Assembly: GCF_905220995.1 (NCBI RefSeq)
Contig: NZ_CAJNBJ010000001.1
Coordinates: forward strand, 248,001-312,000
Source of the DNA: Nitrospira defluvii
GTDB taxonomy: Bacteria; Nitrospirota; Nitrospiria; Nitrospirales; Nitrospiraceae
DNA: 64,000 nucleotides
Direction of reading: 5' to 3'
Shown: positions 26,091-35,895 of the stretch, piece by piece
Numbering within the stretch: position 1 is the stretch's first letter
Layout: each line of letters starts with the position of its first letter
Made by a program: the position numbers and the translations under genes
Notes under the pieces: generated by a model
The model's input: only the letters and a program-made list of their open reading frames with translations
The model's database searches: none
Told to the model about the DNA's origin: nothing

Positions 26091-26315
26091 TTGCGAGCCT
26101 CGTGGTACCACCCTGATTCAGCACCGGATGAAGCCCTCTTCATCCGACACCCTCATGCAATCCGTAACGGGGATCAGTCGGGACTCATTACCGCCCGTCG
26201 ATACGGGATTCACGAATCCGGCTCAGAGGTGAGTTCAGAAGGCAACCGGCTGGTTTGCACCGCCCACCAGCTCTCTCAGTTCGGTCGACACTCCCTACTA
26301 TTCCTCGTCAACGCC
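26055..26315 (-). promoter_or_regulatory. T-box leader, leucine-specific (CUC specifier), upstream of leuA
   Basis: Read on the minus strand. The near-universal T-box sequence AGGGTGGTACCACG is at 26101-26114. Stem I has the AGTA bulge near 26291-26309, the distal loop stem GCTGGTG...CAAACCAGC at 26249-26271, and the specifier loop GAACTCACC, in which CTC (26231-26233) is a leucine codon followed by the usual ACC. A terminator follows (26055-26090): GCCTTCGTCCCTG pairs with CAGGGGCGGAGGC and ends in TTTTTT; the T-box region competes with it. Uncharged tRNA-Leu would favour antitermination and leuA/leuB expression. Confidence 0.92.
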
Positions 26316-26319
26316 AATG

Positions 26320-27120
26320 CTACTCTTTCGAATCCAACACCGGCCCATCGACTTTCGTAACCGGTTTGCCGGCGCCCTTAGCAACCATCGTCCAGACTCG
26401 TGATAACGGACCGGACATGGCATAGCCACCGAATGCCACGAACAGCATAGCCTGAGGCCACGCGACAATCAACATCAACGCCAGAATGCCCCAGACTAGA
26501 TACGTAAAGTGATCACCTCGCCGGAATTTGAGATCCTTGAAACTGCGATACTTGATCGTACTGACCATCAAGAACGCCAGGGCAAACGTAATCACCAAGA
26601 TGAGCAGCGGTTTGACTTCCGAGCCCAACTGAGTGATATGCAAGTCAAAGATCACCAGCGAGGCAATCACCCCGGCCGCCGCTGGGATGGCCAAGCCAGT
26701 GAAGTATTTGCTGTCGGAGTTGCTCACCGTGGCGTTAAATCGAGCCAGCCGGACCGCACCCATGGCGACATAGGCGAACATCACCGCCACACCGAACATG
26801 CCCTGTCCGCTCAACGCGTATGAATAGATCAATAGCCCCGGAGCGACACCGAACGACACGACATCGGACAGAGAGTCGTACTCGATGCCGAACTGCCCGG
26901 TGCTGTTCGTCAACCGCGCCAGCTTTCCGTCCAGCATGTCGAAGATCATGCCAACCAGGATGGCAATGGCGGCCGACAGATGCTGCCCGTTAAATACCGA
27001 CAGGATCGCAAACACACCGCAGAAGAGATTCCCCGTGGTACAGAGGTTGGGGATCAGGTACATCGCCTGCCGCTTCCGATTCCCCCTCGCGAACGGAGGT
27101 TTCATAGTTGGTGATTTCAT
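26320..27120 (-). CDS. pssA: CDP-diacylglycerol--serine O-phosphatidyltransferase
   Basis: 266 aa from the ATG at 27120, which overlaps the psd stop (ATGA); the frame extends to 27177 inside psd. The CDP-alcohol phosphotransferase motif is present as D-M-L-D-G-K-L-A-R-L-T-N-S-T-G-Q-F-G-I-E followed by YDSLSD (about residues 65-92), with about eight membrane helices. It makes phosphatidylserine for phosphatidylethanolamine synthesis, and pairs with psd immediately upstream. Confidence 0.95.
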   Translation of the reverse strand: MKSPTMKPPFARGNRKRQAMYLIPNLCTTGNLFCGVFAILSVFNGQHLSAAIAILVGMIFDMLDGKLARLTNSTGQFGIEYDSLSDVVSFGVAPGLLIYSYALSGQGMFGVAVMFAYVAMGAVRLARFNATVSNSDSKYFTGLAIPAAAGVIASLVIFDLHITQLGSEVKPLLILVITFALAFLMVSTIKYRSFKDLKFRRGDHFTYLVWGILALMLIVAWPQAMLFVAFGGYAMSGPLSRVWTMVAKGAGKPVTKVDGPVLDSKE

Positions 27121-27767
27121 CGGAGTTCCCCCACGATGGTTTCGCCCCCCTTGACCCGGTCGCCGATCGACACACAAATCTTCGAACCCAGCGGAAGGAA
27201 CGTGTCCATCCGCGAACCGAACCTGATCAGTCCAAACCGTTCGCCGCGCTGCACGCGGTCACCCTGCCCGACCCAGCAAACGATCCGGCGAGCAATTAAC
27301 CCGGCTACCTGCACGCAGAGAACCTTGGCACCGGACTCAGTCTTCAGCATCACGGCATTCTGTTCATTACGGAGCGTCGCCTCCGGCTTACTTGCAACGA
27401 GAAACTGTCCGGGCTGATAACTCACTCCCTCGACGGTTCCGGCGCAAGGCATTCGGTTCACATGCACGTCGAACACGTTCAGAAACACCGTCACGCGGAT
27501 GCTTTTTTCCTTCAAATACCGCGGTTCGAACTCTTCCTCGATCGCAATGACCTTACCGTCTCCGGACGACACCACCACATTCGGCTGCTGCGGGATGGTG
27601 CGACTCGGGTTTCGAAAGAACCACCCGGTGAACAGCAGGAACCCGCCGCTCACCACCGCGGGAATAGTCCAGCCTCCCAGCACACACAGCAGGGTCGAAC
27701 CAGCAAGACCGCCGACAAACGGCAATCCTTCTTTCACGATCGGGATCCCGACCGCTCGATCAGCCAT
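27117..27767 (-). CDS. psd: Phosphatidylserine decarboxylase, short type
   Basis: 216 aa. Short PSD family with two N-terminal membrane segments, FLNVFDVHVNRMPCAG near 95-110 and the self-cleavage site FGSR at 183-186, where Ser185 would become the pyruvoyl group. It turns phosphatidylserine into phosphatidylethanolamine at the inner membrane. Strong GGAGGT ribosome site. It lies between ilvC and pssA. Confidence 0.94.
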   Translation of the reverse strand: MADRAVGIPIVKEGLPFVGGLAGSTLLCVLGGWTIPAVVSGGFLLFTGWFFRNPSRTIPQQPNVVVSSGDGKVIAIEEEFEPRYLKEKSIRVTVFLNVFDVHVNRMPCAGTVEGVSYQPGQFLVASKPEATLRNEQNAVMLKTESGAKVLCVQVAGLIARRIVCWVGQGDRVQRGERFGLIRFGSRMDTFLPLGSKICVSIGDRVKGGETIVGELR

Positions 27768-27816
27768 ACACCTCCAGGCCCTTCACCATGCTACCACGAG
27801 GAGCCTGGCCACAGGG

Positions 27817-28833
<1,017 letters not shown>

Positions 28834-28895
28834 TCACTCCTGAATATTCATAGGGCACATGGATGGAAACGACAGCTGCACAGAGAGGATGCGCG

Positions 28896-29414
28896 CTATT
28901 CGCGTGCGAGCTTCTTAGGTTGGCTGACGGCCGGCCGGATCGCCTCACGCGCAATTGCCACCCGCCCCGTCCGAATCAGCTCCTTGATACCGAGCGGCTG
29001 AAGCAGGTTGATGATGGCCTCGAGTTTTTTGGGGTCACCGGTGACCTCGATGGTATAGGTCGACGGCGTCGAGTCGATCACGTTGGCCCGAAAAATATCG
29101 GCGATTCGCAGCGCTTCGGCACGATCCTCTGCCTTCGTATGCACCTTGATCAACGCCGTCTCCCGTGAAACGAAGTCGCTTTCATTGAGGTCCACGACCT
29201 TGATCACATCGATCAGCTTATTGAGCTGTTTGACGATTTGCTCCACGATCCGCTCATCTCCGGACGTGACAATCGTCATCTGCGACATCGAGGGATCGAG
29301 GGTCGGAGCAACGGACAGACTCTCGATATTGAACCCGCGTCCGCTGAACAATCCCGCCACGCGGGACAACACACCAAATTTATTCTCTACGGTGACTGAG
29401 ATAATATGTTCCAT
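28896..29414 (-). CDS. ilvH: Acetolactate synthase small (regulatory) subunit
   Basis: 172 aa from the ATG at 29414 (MEHIISVTVENKFGVLSRVA); the frame runs upstream to 29486 without conservation. N-terminal ACT domain (valine feedback site) with NIESLSVAPT, and a C-terminal ACT-like domain typical of IlvH. It binds the catalytic subunit and confers valine inhibition. Preceded by ilvB at about 108 bases on the same strand. Confidence 0.95.
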   Translation of the reverse strand: MEHIISVTVENKFGVLSRVAGLFSGRGFNIESLSVAPTLDPSMSQMTIVTSGDERIVEQIVKQLNKLIDVIKVVDLNESDFVSRETALIKVHTKAEDRAEALRIADIFRANVIDSTPSTYTIEVTGDPKKLEAIINLLQPLGIKELIRTGRVAIAREAIRPAVSQPKKLARE

Positions 29415-29521
29415 GGCATTCCCACGAGCGCACACCCGGTAGCCTCGGAGCGTCCACCCCAAAGCGGCCGTCTCTCCGGTCATCAATGATACACGGCACT
29501 ACCGGCCAGCAGCCCCTTCTC

Positions 29522-31300
29522 CTACGCGGTCAGAATGGTATCTTTATTTTCGTCGGACCCGACACTGGGTCCACCTGCCATTCGTTGTTTTAATTCCGGC
29601 GGATCTTCGAGAATCATCTCGTGATTGCAACCGCCGGCAGGAATCATCGGGTAACAGTTCTCGAAGGGATAGGTCGGGACGTCCACGATCACCGGCTTCT
29701 CAATACTGACGGCCTCTTTCAGCACCGCGTCGAGATCACCCAACTTGCTGGCGCGCAAACCAACCGCGCCATAGGCTTCGGCCAATTTCACAAAATCCGG
29801 CGTCGTCTCCAGATAACTGGAGGCATACCGCCCCTCGTAGAACAGGTCCTGCCACTGACGCACCATGCCATGGAACCGGTTGTTCAGGATGATGACCTTG
29901 ACTGGCAGCTTCGACACCACGGCGGTGGCCATTTCCTGCATATTCATTTGGATGCTACCGTCTCCGGCAACGCAGAGCACCAGACGATCTCTAAACGCAG
30001 CCTGTGCGCCCATCGCCGCAGGGAGGCCGAACCCCATCGTGCCCAACCCACCCGAGGTCAACCAGCGATTCGGCCTGGCGAGCTTAAAGTATTGGGCCGT
30101 CCACATCTGATGTTGCCCGACGTCTGTCGCCACGATCGGGTCTCGATCCTTGGTCAATTCATACAGCCGCTTGACGACGTGTTGCGGCTTAATCGCACCA
30201 TCGGGGTCTTGTTGGTAGGCGAGCGGGTGTGCCTGCTGCCACTCGCGGATTTGATCCCACCAGGGCTTGCGCAGATCTTTTTGATTGCCGTTCACCGTGG
30301 CTCGGAGAATCTGGTTCAACTCCCGCAACACGGCCTTGCAATCCCCCACGATCGGAATGTCGACATGGATGTTCTTTCGGATCGAGGTCGGGTCGATATC
30401 GATGTGAATCACCTTCGCGAACGGACAGAACTCCGACACCTTGCCCGTCACTCGATCATCGAAACGCGCCCCCACTGCAATGACCAGATCAGAATAGTGG
30501 ACGGCCATGTTGGCGCAGTAAGTCCCATGCATGCCCATCATGCCCATCGACAAGGGATGTTCGCCGGGGAAGGCCCCGAGCCCCATCAGCGTCATGTCCA
30601 CAGGAATCTGCGTCATCTCCGCCAATTCCAGCAGTTCCTTGGCCGCCTGGGAGAACACCACACCACCACCGACATAGAGAATCGGCTTCTTTGCCTTCAT
30701 GATGGCTTCAGCGGCCTGCTTGATCTGCCACTTATTGCCCTCATACGTCGGGTTATAGCCGCGAATCGCCACGGAGCTGGGATAGGTGAACTCGGCTTTG
30801 GCCATGGACACGTCTTTCGGTATGTCCACCAGCACGGGCCCGGGACGCCCGGTCGTCGCAATGTAGAACGCTTCCTTGATGGTCGTGGCGAGGTCGTTCA
30901 CATCTTTCACAAGGAAGTTGTACTTCGTGCAGGGTCGACTCAGGCCGATGTTATCCGCTTCCTGAAACGCATCATTTCCGATCAAACTCGTGGACACCTG
31001 CCCGCTGATACACACAAGCGGAACCGAATCCATATAGGCGTCGGCCAACGCGGTAATCACATTCGTCATGCCGGGTCCGGACGTCACTAAGCAGACACCG
31101 GCCTTCCCCGTGGCCTTGGCATACCCTTCCGCCATATGCCCGGCGCCCTGTTCGTGCCGGGTCAAGACGACCTCGATGTCCTTCTGCTGGTGCAGCATGT
31201 CGAAAATCTTCAGCACGACGCCACCCGGCAGAGCGAAAATCGTTTTCACGCCTTCCGCCTTTAAGCACTCGATGAGGATTTCAGCCCCTGTCAACTTCAT
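29522..31300 (-). CDS. ilvB: Acetolactate synthase large (catalytic) subunit
   Basis: 592 aa. ATG 31300 has GGGGAGG seven bases upstream; an upstream in-frame codon at 31321 is less likely. Thiamin-diphosphate enzyme: N-terminal PYR domain with ALPGGVVLKIFDML and the catalytic Glu region (TRHEQGAGHMAEGYA), central FAD-binding domain, and C-terminal TPP domain with GDGSIQMNMQEMATA and NNRFHGMVRQWQ. It forms acetolactate, the first common step of branched-chain synthesis. It heads the ilvB-ilvH-ilvC run. Confidence 0.97.
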   Translation of the reverse strand: MKLTGAEILIECLKAEGVKTIFALPGGVVLKIFDMLHQQKDIEVVLTRHEQGAGHMAEGYAKATGKAGVCLVTSGPGMTNVITALADAYMDSVPLVCISGQVSTSLIGNDAFQEADNIGLSRPCTKYNFLVKDVNDLATTIKEAFYIATTGRPGPVLVDIPKDVSMAKAEFTYPSSVAIRGYNPTYEGNKWQIKQAAEAIMKAKKPILYVGGGVVFSQAAKELLELAEMTQIPVDMTLMGLGAFPGEHPLSMGMMGMHGTYCANMAVHYSDLVIAVGARFDDRVTGKVSEFCPFAKVIHIDIDPTSIRKNIHVDIPIVGDCKAVLRELNQILRATVNGNQKDLRKPWWDQIREWQQAHPLAYQQDPDGAIKPQHVVKRLYELTKDRDPIVATDVGQHQMWTAQYFKLARPNRWLTSGGLGTMGFGLPAAMGAQAAFRDRLVLCVAGDGSIQMNMQEMATAVVSKLPVKVIILNNRFHGMVRQWQDLFYEGRYASSYLETTPDFVKLAEAYGAVGLRASKLGDLDAVLKEAVSIEKPVIVDVPTYPFENCYPMIPAGGCNHEMILEDPPELKQRMAGGPSVGSDENKDTILTA

Positions 31301-31550
31301 ATCAACCTCCCCTTCGCGCATCGAGGCGAAGGACGTGATGTCTGAACTAACAACACCGCCGCGCTACGACACATTCGCGACACAGACTGCTACGATCTTT
31401 CTGAAAAATCAACGGGTAAGATGGCGGATCGTATCACCAGCCCGCAAGTGAGGTCAAGAGAGCCGAGAAGCGGATTCTCTGCGCAACAGACTGGTCTCGA
31501 TCACCGCCCCGTGTTATACGAACGTGCTCGCACTGTGGAGCCGACTCCCG
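31301..31550. promoter_or_regulatory. Divergent intergenic region between ilvB and the glutaredoxin gene
   Basis: About 250 bases holding the promoters for ilvB (minus) and the glutaredoxin-like gene (plus). I see no T-box, attenuator or clear -35/-10 pair. A small plus-strand frame (31421-31705) has no coding character. Confidence 0.3.
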
Positions 31551-31856
31551 ATGAGCCCCATGCGCGTCACCATCATGTCCCGCCGAGAATGCCACTTGTG
31601 CCATGTGGTAGCCCGCGTGGCTGCCCAGGTGCAAAAGGATCTCGCCTTTCAACTGACCATCGTCGACGTCGACAACGACGAACACCTGCGTCTGCACTAT
31701 GGTGATCGGATACCCGTGGTACTGCTGGACGACCGGGAAATTTTTTCCGGCAAAGTCACCGGGGGAGAGCTGCGCAAAGCGATAAAAAGGGCGCGTTGGA
31801 GAAACCCTATAAGCCGGATTCTGTCCCGCGTGAAGCTTGCGCTCACCCGGGGGTGA
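31551..31856 (+). CDS. Glutaredoxin-like (thioredoxin-fold) protein
   Basis: 101 aa from ATG 31551 (MSPMRVTIMSRRECHLCHVV); other ATGs at 31524 and 31560 are possible. A CHLC redox motif near residue 14 and the cis-Pro region GDRIPVVLLDDREIFSGKV place it in the DUF836/glutaredoxin-like family of small thiol oxidoreductases. The family domain ends about GGELRKAIKRARW; the last ~22 residues (RNPISRILSRVKLALTRG end) are encoded opposite the 3' end of rnpB and look like run-through of the RNA gene rather than conserved protein. Confidence 0.75.
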   Translation: MSPMRVTIMSRRECHLCHVVARVAAQVQKDLAFQLTIVDVDNDEHLRLHYGDRIPVVLLDDREIFSGKVTGGELRKAIKRARWRNPISRILSRVKLALTRG

Positions 31857-32225
31857 TCATTTCTCTGGGACTCGAGTTACCTCAAGCCTCAAGCAACCTA
31901 CCCGGAGACTTCGGCCGGGCCAGCCTTTCCGCTGAGCTCTACGAGCCCGCGGGCGTCTCCCTATTTGGTCTTGCTCCGGACGACGCTTACCGTGCCGTTG
32001 ATGTCGCCATCACCGCGGTGGGCTCTTACCCCGCCGTTTCACCCTTACCTGAGCCGCCGGAAGAAACCAAGGTCTCCAACAGCGGCCATCGGCGGTTTGT
32101 TTTCTGTGGTGCTGGTGTCGGATCGCTCCGCCTGGATGTTATCCAGCGTCCTTGCCCTTGGAGTCCGGACTTTCCTCCCGCCGAGCCTGCTCGACGAGCG
32201 ACCACCCGTGTCCCCCCAGCGCGCC
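31789..32225 (-). ncRNA. rnpB: RNase P RNA
   Basis: About 437 nt, type A. Conserved core blocks read on the minus strand: GGAGGAAAGTCCGG (32164-32182 region), GGTAAGGGTGAAA, GGTAAGAGCCCACCG, AGCAAGACCAAATAGG, GGGTAGG and the 3' block ACAGAATCCGGCTTAT (31809-31824). The ends are set by helix P1: GGCGCGCTGGGGGGA at the 5' end pairs with TTTCTCCAACGCGCC at the 3' end. A TTTTT run follows the 3' end. It is the catalytic RNA that trims tRNA 5' leaders. Its last ~68 bases lie opposite the glutaredoxin-like gene. Confidence 0.95.
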
Positions 32226-32230
32226 AGTTC

Positions 32231-32260
32231 AGTATAAAGTTCGTAGGCCGAGCGATTCAA
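32231..32260 (-). promoter_or_regulatory. rnpB sigma-70 promoter
   Basis: On the minus strand TTGAAT (32255-32260) is followed by an 18-base spacer and TATACT (32231-32236). The predicted start, 6-7 bases later at about 32225, coincides with the 5' end of RNase P helix P1, which supports both calls. Confidence 0.75.
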
Positions 32261-32600
32261 GCCACCGATCCTCGTGCCAACCTGAGCGTTCCCGCACAGT
32301 CTGCACGCAGCACGATCGCACCATTTCTCCACCGCTCTTAGTTCAACTACCGATCTGTCCATAAAATCCCCGCGCCAAGTGTTTCGCAATGCCGCCTCAC
32401 GCCCTCCCCGACTCCAGCCTAGTTTTTGCACATGCCCTGATAGTTTTGCCCAGCTGTCGCGAGTGGTTCACCGGCTGCTGCCGGAGAGAAAGAAAGGAGG
32501 CCCCGTACCGACAATCCAACCCGACGCCTCAATGTCCTCCAGGCCAGAGACCATCCAGAGTCCCGAGTCATTACTATTCACTTCATGAACAGTTAGGAGA
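32261..32600. other. Intergenic region between rnpB promoter and the second barrel gene
   Basis: About 340 bases upstream of the plus-strand barrel gene, probably with its promoter. Short open frames (e.g. 32379-32588) show no start context or family likeness. No terminator or repeat stands out. The barrel gene has TTAGGAGAATG just before its start. Confidence 0.3.
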
Positions 32601-34085
32601 ATGATGATGCGGACTCAAGCATCACTCTGGATGGTTTTTCTCAGCGCCCTGATCGTCACCAACGCCCTCGCAGACGACGAAAGCGTCGAAACTCGCATGC
32701 GCAAACTGGAGCAACGTCTGCAGGAACTCGAGCAGCACAATCGCCAACTTCAGCGAGCTCTTCCACCGGCCGAATCGCCCGAGTCGGACACCCCGCCCGA
32801 TTCATCCGGGTCTCCGGCCGGCGCGGTCCTCCCGGATATCGCGCGGGATTCTCGGCAAAAAAAACAAGCGCCCCTTTCCTTTGGCACGTCCGGTTCCGGC
32901 ACCATGATCTATGCCAAACCCTTCGTCAACGCCCCCAAAGCCTTTGTCGGCGGATACTTTGACCTACAATACCGCAATCACCGGAAGGACGTAATCGACA
33001 ACGGCGCGGGCGCGGCCGGCAGCAATCCCGGCATCGGCAGTACGAACAGCTCGTTCGACCAGCAACGCTTCGTCCCGTTTATTTACGCCGACATTACGGA
33101 GCATGTGAAATTCGCCTCCGAGCTCGAAATCGAACACGGCATCCGCGAAGGAACCGAGACCGAGGTCAGCCTGGAGTTCGCCCACGTCGACTACCTTATC
33201 CATGAGCCGATCAACCTCCGCGCGGGCATCATTCTCTTACCCGTAGGCAAGTTCAATCTCTTGCACGACTCTCCCTTGAACGATCTCACGGATCGCCCGC
33301 TGGTCAACCAACTCATCATCCCGACCACCATGTCCGAGGCCGGCGCCGGCTTCTACGGCACGTTCTATCCGGGTCGTTCCGGCAAGATGGATTATGAGTT
33401 TTATGTCACGCAAGGGCCGAACGGCTATCAACCGGATGGGACGGCCAGGATCGGAGAGGCCAGTGGATTGAAGAACTCTCGGCAGCGCAAATCTTTAACG
33501 GACGACGGATTCGACAACAACCGCGGCAAGGCCGTGGTCGGACGAGTAGCCTACAGTCCGGTGCTCGGAGTCGAAATCGCCGGATCCGGATACCATGGCA
33601 CCTATGATCCGGAGAGCAAACGATCGCTGTCGATCTTCGTACTGGATTGGACACTGCAGCGAGGCCCCTTTGAACTGATCGGCGAAGCCGCATGGGCCTA
33701 TGTGAAGAACAATTCCCGGAATCTGGACGGCAGTCCGGCCATCGATCCCGACACAGGACGCCTGCGCCCGCAGCGGATGAATGGGTATTACATCCAGGGG
33801 AATTATCACTTTATGCCGGAGATGCTGCGACGGATGTTGCCGCGACGTTTTTCGGAGGGATCCACCCTGACAGCGGTGGTCCGGTGGGACAAGATCGACA
33901 CCAACCGGGATGCCATCGGAGGATTCGGCGATCTCGAACAGCTGAGCCTCGGACTGAATTTCCGCCCGATCGAGGACACAGTGTTCAAGGTCTCGTATCA
34001 ATTCGGCATGCGTGCGTTCAACCCCAATACCAGCCAGCGAATTCACGACGATGCGGTAGTGGTATCGGCTGCGACCTACTTCTAG
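32601..34085 (+). CDS. Outer-membrane beta-barrel (porin-like) protein, full-length paralogue
   Basis: 494 aa. Signal peptide (about 1-24, ending ALA-DD), then a coiled coil of about 30 residues (ETRMRKLEQRLQELEQHNRQ) and a proline-rich linker, followed by a ~380-residue barrel domain ending AATYF. The coiled coil resembles the periplasmic anchor of some OmpM/Omp-alpha-like barrels. The block NLRAGIILLPVGKFNLLHDS is shared with the truncated paralogue at 2-1186. Three consecutive ATGs at 32601/32604/32607 leave the exact start open; TTAGGAG lies upstream. Substrate unknown. Confidence 0.85.
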   Translation: MMMRTQASLWMVFLSALIVTNALADDESVETRMRKLEQRLQELEQHNRQLQRALPPAESPESDTPPDSSGSPAGAVLPDIARDSRQKKQAPLSFGTSGSGTMIYAKPFVNAPKAFVGGYFDLQYRNHRKDVIDNGAGAAGSNPGIGSTNSSFDQQRFVPFIYADITEHVKFASELEIEHGIREGTETEVSLEFAHVDYLIHEPINLRAGIILLPVGKFNLLHDSPLNDLTDRPLVNQLIIPTTMSEAGAGFYGTFYPGRSGKMDYEFYVTQGPNGYQPDGTARIGEASGLKNSRQRKSLTDDGFDNNRGKAVVGRVAYSPVLGVEIAGSGYHGTYDPESKRSLSIFVLDWTLQRGPFELIGEAAWAYVKNNSRNLDGSPAIDPDTGRLRPQRMNGYYIQGNYHFMPEMLRRMLPRRFSEGSTLTAVVRWDKIDTNRDAIGGFGDLEQLSLGLNFRPIEDTVFKVSYQFGMRAFNPNTSQRIHDDAVVVSAATYF

Positions 34086-34091
34086 ATTATG

Positions 34092-34119
34092 CGGGGCATG
34101 CGTCTCGGCGTATGCCCCG
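34092..34119. terminator. Hairpin after the second barrel gene
   Basis: CGGGGCATGCG (34092-34102) pairs with CGTATGCCCCG (34109-34119), one G/T wobble, six-base loop, seven bases after the stop codon. It lacks a strong T-run, like the palindrome behind the paralogue at 1199-1226. Confidence 0.5.
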
Positions 34120-34164
34120 ACAACAGACCTACGGTGGATAGTGAAAGGTCGGACACATTAAGAG

Positions 34165-35055
34165 TCAGCGAAGCGCCGGCAATTCACTGTTCGGTGCAGG
34201 CGGCTTGGACTGGTAAATCGGCATGGCTTCGGCCATCCATTCTTCAAGCTGCTGAATTCTGGTTTCGTGGCTGGGGTGAGTGGACATGAATTCCGACGGA
34301 GATTTCCCTCCGGACAACTCACCCATTCTCTGCCACAAATGAATGGCCTCACGCGGGTCGTAACCGGCATCCGCCGCCAGTAATACGCCCACGTAGTCCG
34401 CCTCCGACTCGTGTTTCCGACTGAACGGGAGCAACACCCCGACCTGAGCTCCCAGACCCAAGGCCGCCATCCCCGCTTGGGAGACAACCGGATTGGCCCC
34501 ACTCACCCCAAGCGCAATCCCGATCGCTTGCAGCGTGGTCTGCGCCAACGTGTTCTGACTCATGCGCTCTCCGCCATGGCGAGCCAACGCATGCACGACT
34601 TCATGGCCCATCACCGCCGCGAGTCCCGACTCCGTCTTCGCGACCGGAAAAATGCCGGTATAGACGGCGATTTTTCCACCCGGCAGGGCGAACGCGTTCA
34701 TGGTCTTGTCATCCTTGATGACCGTCACTTCCCATTCAAACTGGTTGGCCATCTCACTGTATTTGGATCGTTTGGCGGCCTCGATCACTCGCGCGGCCAC
34801 CCGCTTGACTGGCTCAATCTCACGCGGATCGGTCGACGCCTTCATGTTAGGGTCGCTCTTGACCTCGGCATAGGCCTGCGCCCCCATCTGCACTTCCTGC
34901 GACATCGGCATCATCATGAGCTGCCATCGTCCGGTGTACGGATTGCTTTGGCAGCCCGTCGTCGCCAGCATAATCACGATGCAGAGCAGGAACCACTGCC
35001 CCCTGGATGATGCTCCGGGTTGCCACCGAGTACTCTGATGCCGTTCACATGCCAT
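34165..35055 (-). CDS. M48-family zinc metalloprotease, lipoprotein
   Basis: 296 aa from ATG 35055 (GGAGGCG upstream); the frame extends to 35115 without conservation. Lipobox ATTGC near residue 35, followed by an M48 peptidase domain: HEVVHALARHG (zinc site HExxH), ESEADYVG (third ligand) and a conserved STHPSHETRIQQLEEWM ending. Homologues (BepA/YfgC/LoiP-type) degrade misfolded outer-membrane proteins in the periplasm. It lies divergent to the RNase H gene, and close to the outer-membrane barrel gene. Confidence 0.93.
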   Translation of the reverse strand: MACERHQSTRWQPGASSRGQWFLLCIVIMLATTGCQSNPYTGRWQLMMMPMSQEVQMGAQAYAEVKSDPNMKASTDPREIEPVKRVAARVIEAAKRSKYSEMANQFEWEVTVIKDDKTMNAFALPGGKIAVYTGIFPVAKTESGLAAVMGHEVVHALARHGGERMSQNTLAQTTLQAIGIALGVSGANPVVSQAGMAALGLGAQVGVLLPFSRKHESEADYVGVLLAADAGYDPREAIHLWQRMGELSGGKSPSEFMSTHPSHETRIQQLEEWMAEAMPIYQSKPPAPNSELPALR

Positions 35056-35140
35056 CACACGCCTCCGCAAATTGACCAGCTTGGTGAGCTCTGTTAGATT
35101 ACCGCTCCGCCCCACCCGTTTCCACTGGGAGTTTCACCGA

Positions 35141-35800
35141 GTGCCGGCCACCACGACGCTCTCATCACTCAACCGCATCGGGATCGACGAGTCCGGCAAG
35201 GGAGACTACTTCGGACCACTGGTGATTGCTGCCGTTTTCGTCACGCCGGCGTCAGAGCAGGACCTGGCCCTCATGCAGGTGCGAGACAGCAAAAAAATCG
35301 CGGACGGACGGATTTTGGAAATGGCGCCCGACATCCGGCTGCTCTGTCCGCACAGCATCGTCGCCATTGGGCCACAACGGTACAACGAGCTCTACGCCAA
35401 AATCAAAAACTTGAATCGTCTCCTGGCCTGGGGCCACGCACGAGCACTCGAAAATTTGCTCCAGCAGGTCGACTGCGAACTCGCCATCGCCGATCAGTTC
35501 GGCGACGAACGGTTGATTCTTACCGCGCTGCAGGAGAAAGGAAAACAGATACGGCTGGTCCAACGGACGAAAGCGGAGTCGGATTTGGCGGTCGCGGCAG
35601 CGTCGATTCTCGCCCGTGCGGATTTTTTGTTGAGACTACAGCGACTGTCACAGGAAGTGAACACGACGCTGCCGAAAGGCGCATCAGCATCAGTGGAGCT
35701 GGCGGGACGCATGGTCGTGAAGAAATACGGACGCGACCGATTGGGAACTGTCGCGAAACTGCACTTCAAAACCACACAACAGGTGCTGGCTGAGGCCTAG
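35141..35800 (+). CDS. rnhC: Ribonuclease HIII-type RNase H, catalytic domain only
   Basis: About 219 aa from the GTG at 35141, which has GGGAG nine bases upstream; an ATG at 35072 would add 23 unconserved residues overlapping the protease promoter. Type 2 RNase H fold with the RNase HIII signature IGIDESGKGDYFGPLVIAAV, an ADQFGD block and KAESDLAVAAASILARADF, giving the DEDE active site. The ~80-residue substrate-binding N-terminal domain usual in RNase HIII is missing. It cleaves RNA in RNA-DNA hybrids. It is transcribed away from the protease gene. Confidence 0.88.
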   Translation: MPATTTLSSLNRIGIDESGKGDYFGPLVIAAVFVTPASEQDLALMQVRDSKKIADGRILEMAPDIRLLCPHSIVAIGPQRYNELYAKIKNLNRLLAWGHARALENLLQQVDCELAIADQFGDERLILTALQEKGKQIRLVQRTKAESDLAVAAASILARADFLLRLQRLSQEVNTTLPKGASASVELAGRMVVKKYGRDRLGTVAKLHFKTTQQVLAEA

Positions 35801-35895
35801 CGCCAGGCGACACCGCTGGGCACACGACATGCTGCTGTGATTCGATGCCAGAAGCCTGTGGGTACCAGGGTCGGTAGGGCGGGGCAGAATACCTG

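Noticed and set aside
29621-31090. 489-aa plus-strand frame opposite ilvB
   Set aside because: Antisense shadow; the ilvB product is clear, and the mirror protein has no recognisable domain.
32379-32588. 69-aa frame before the second barrel gene
   Set aside because: No start context or conservation; intergenic.
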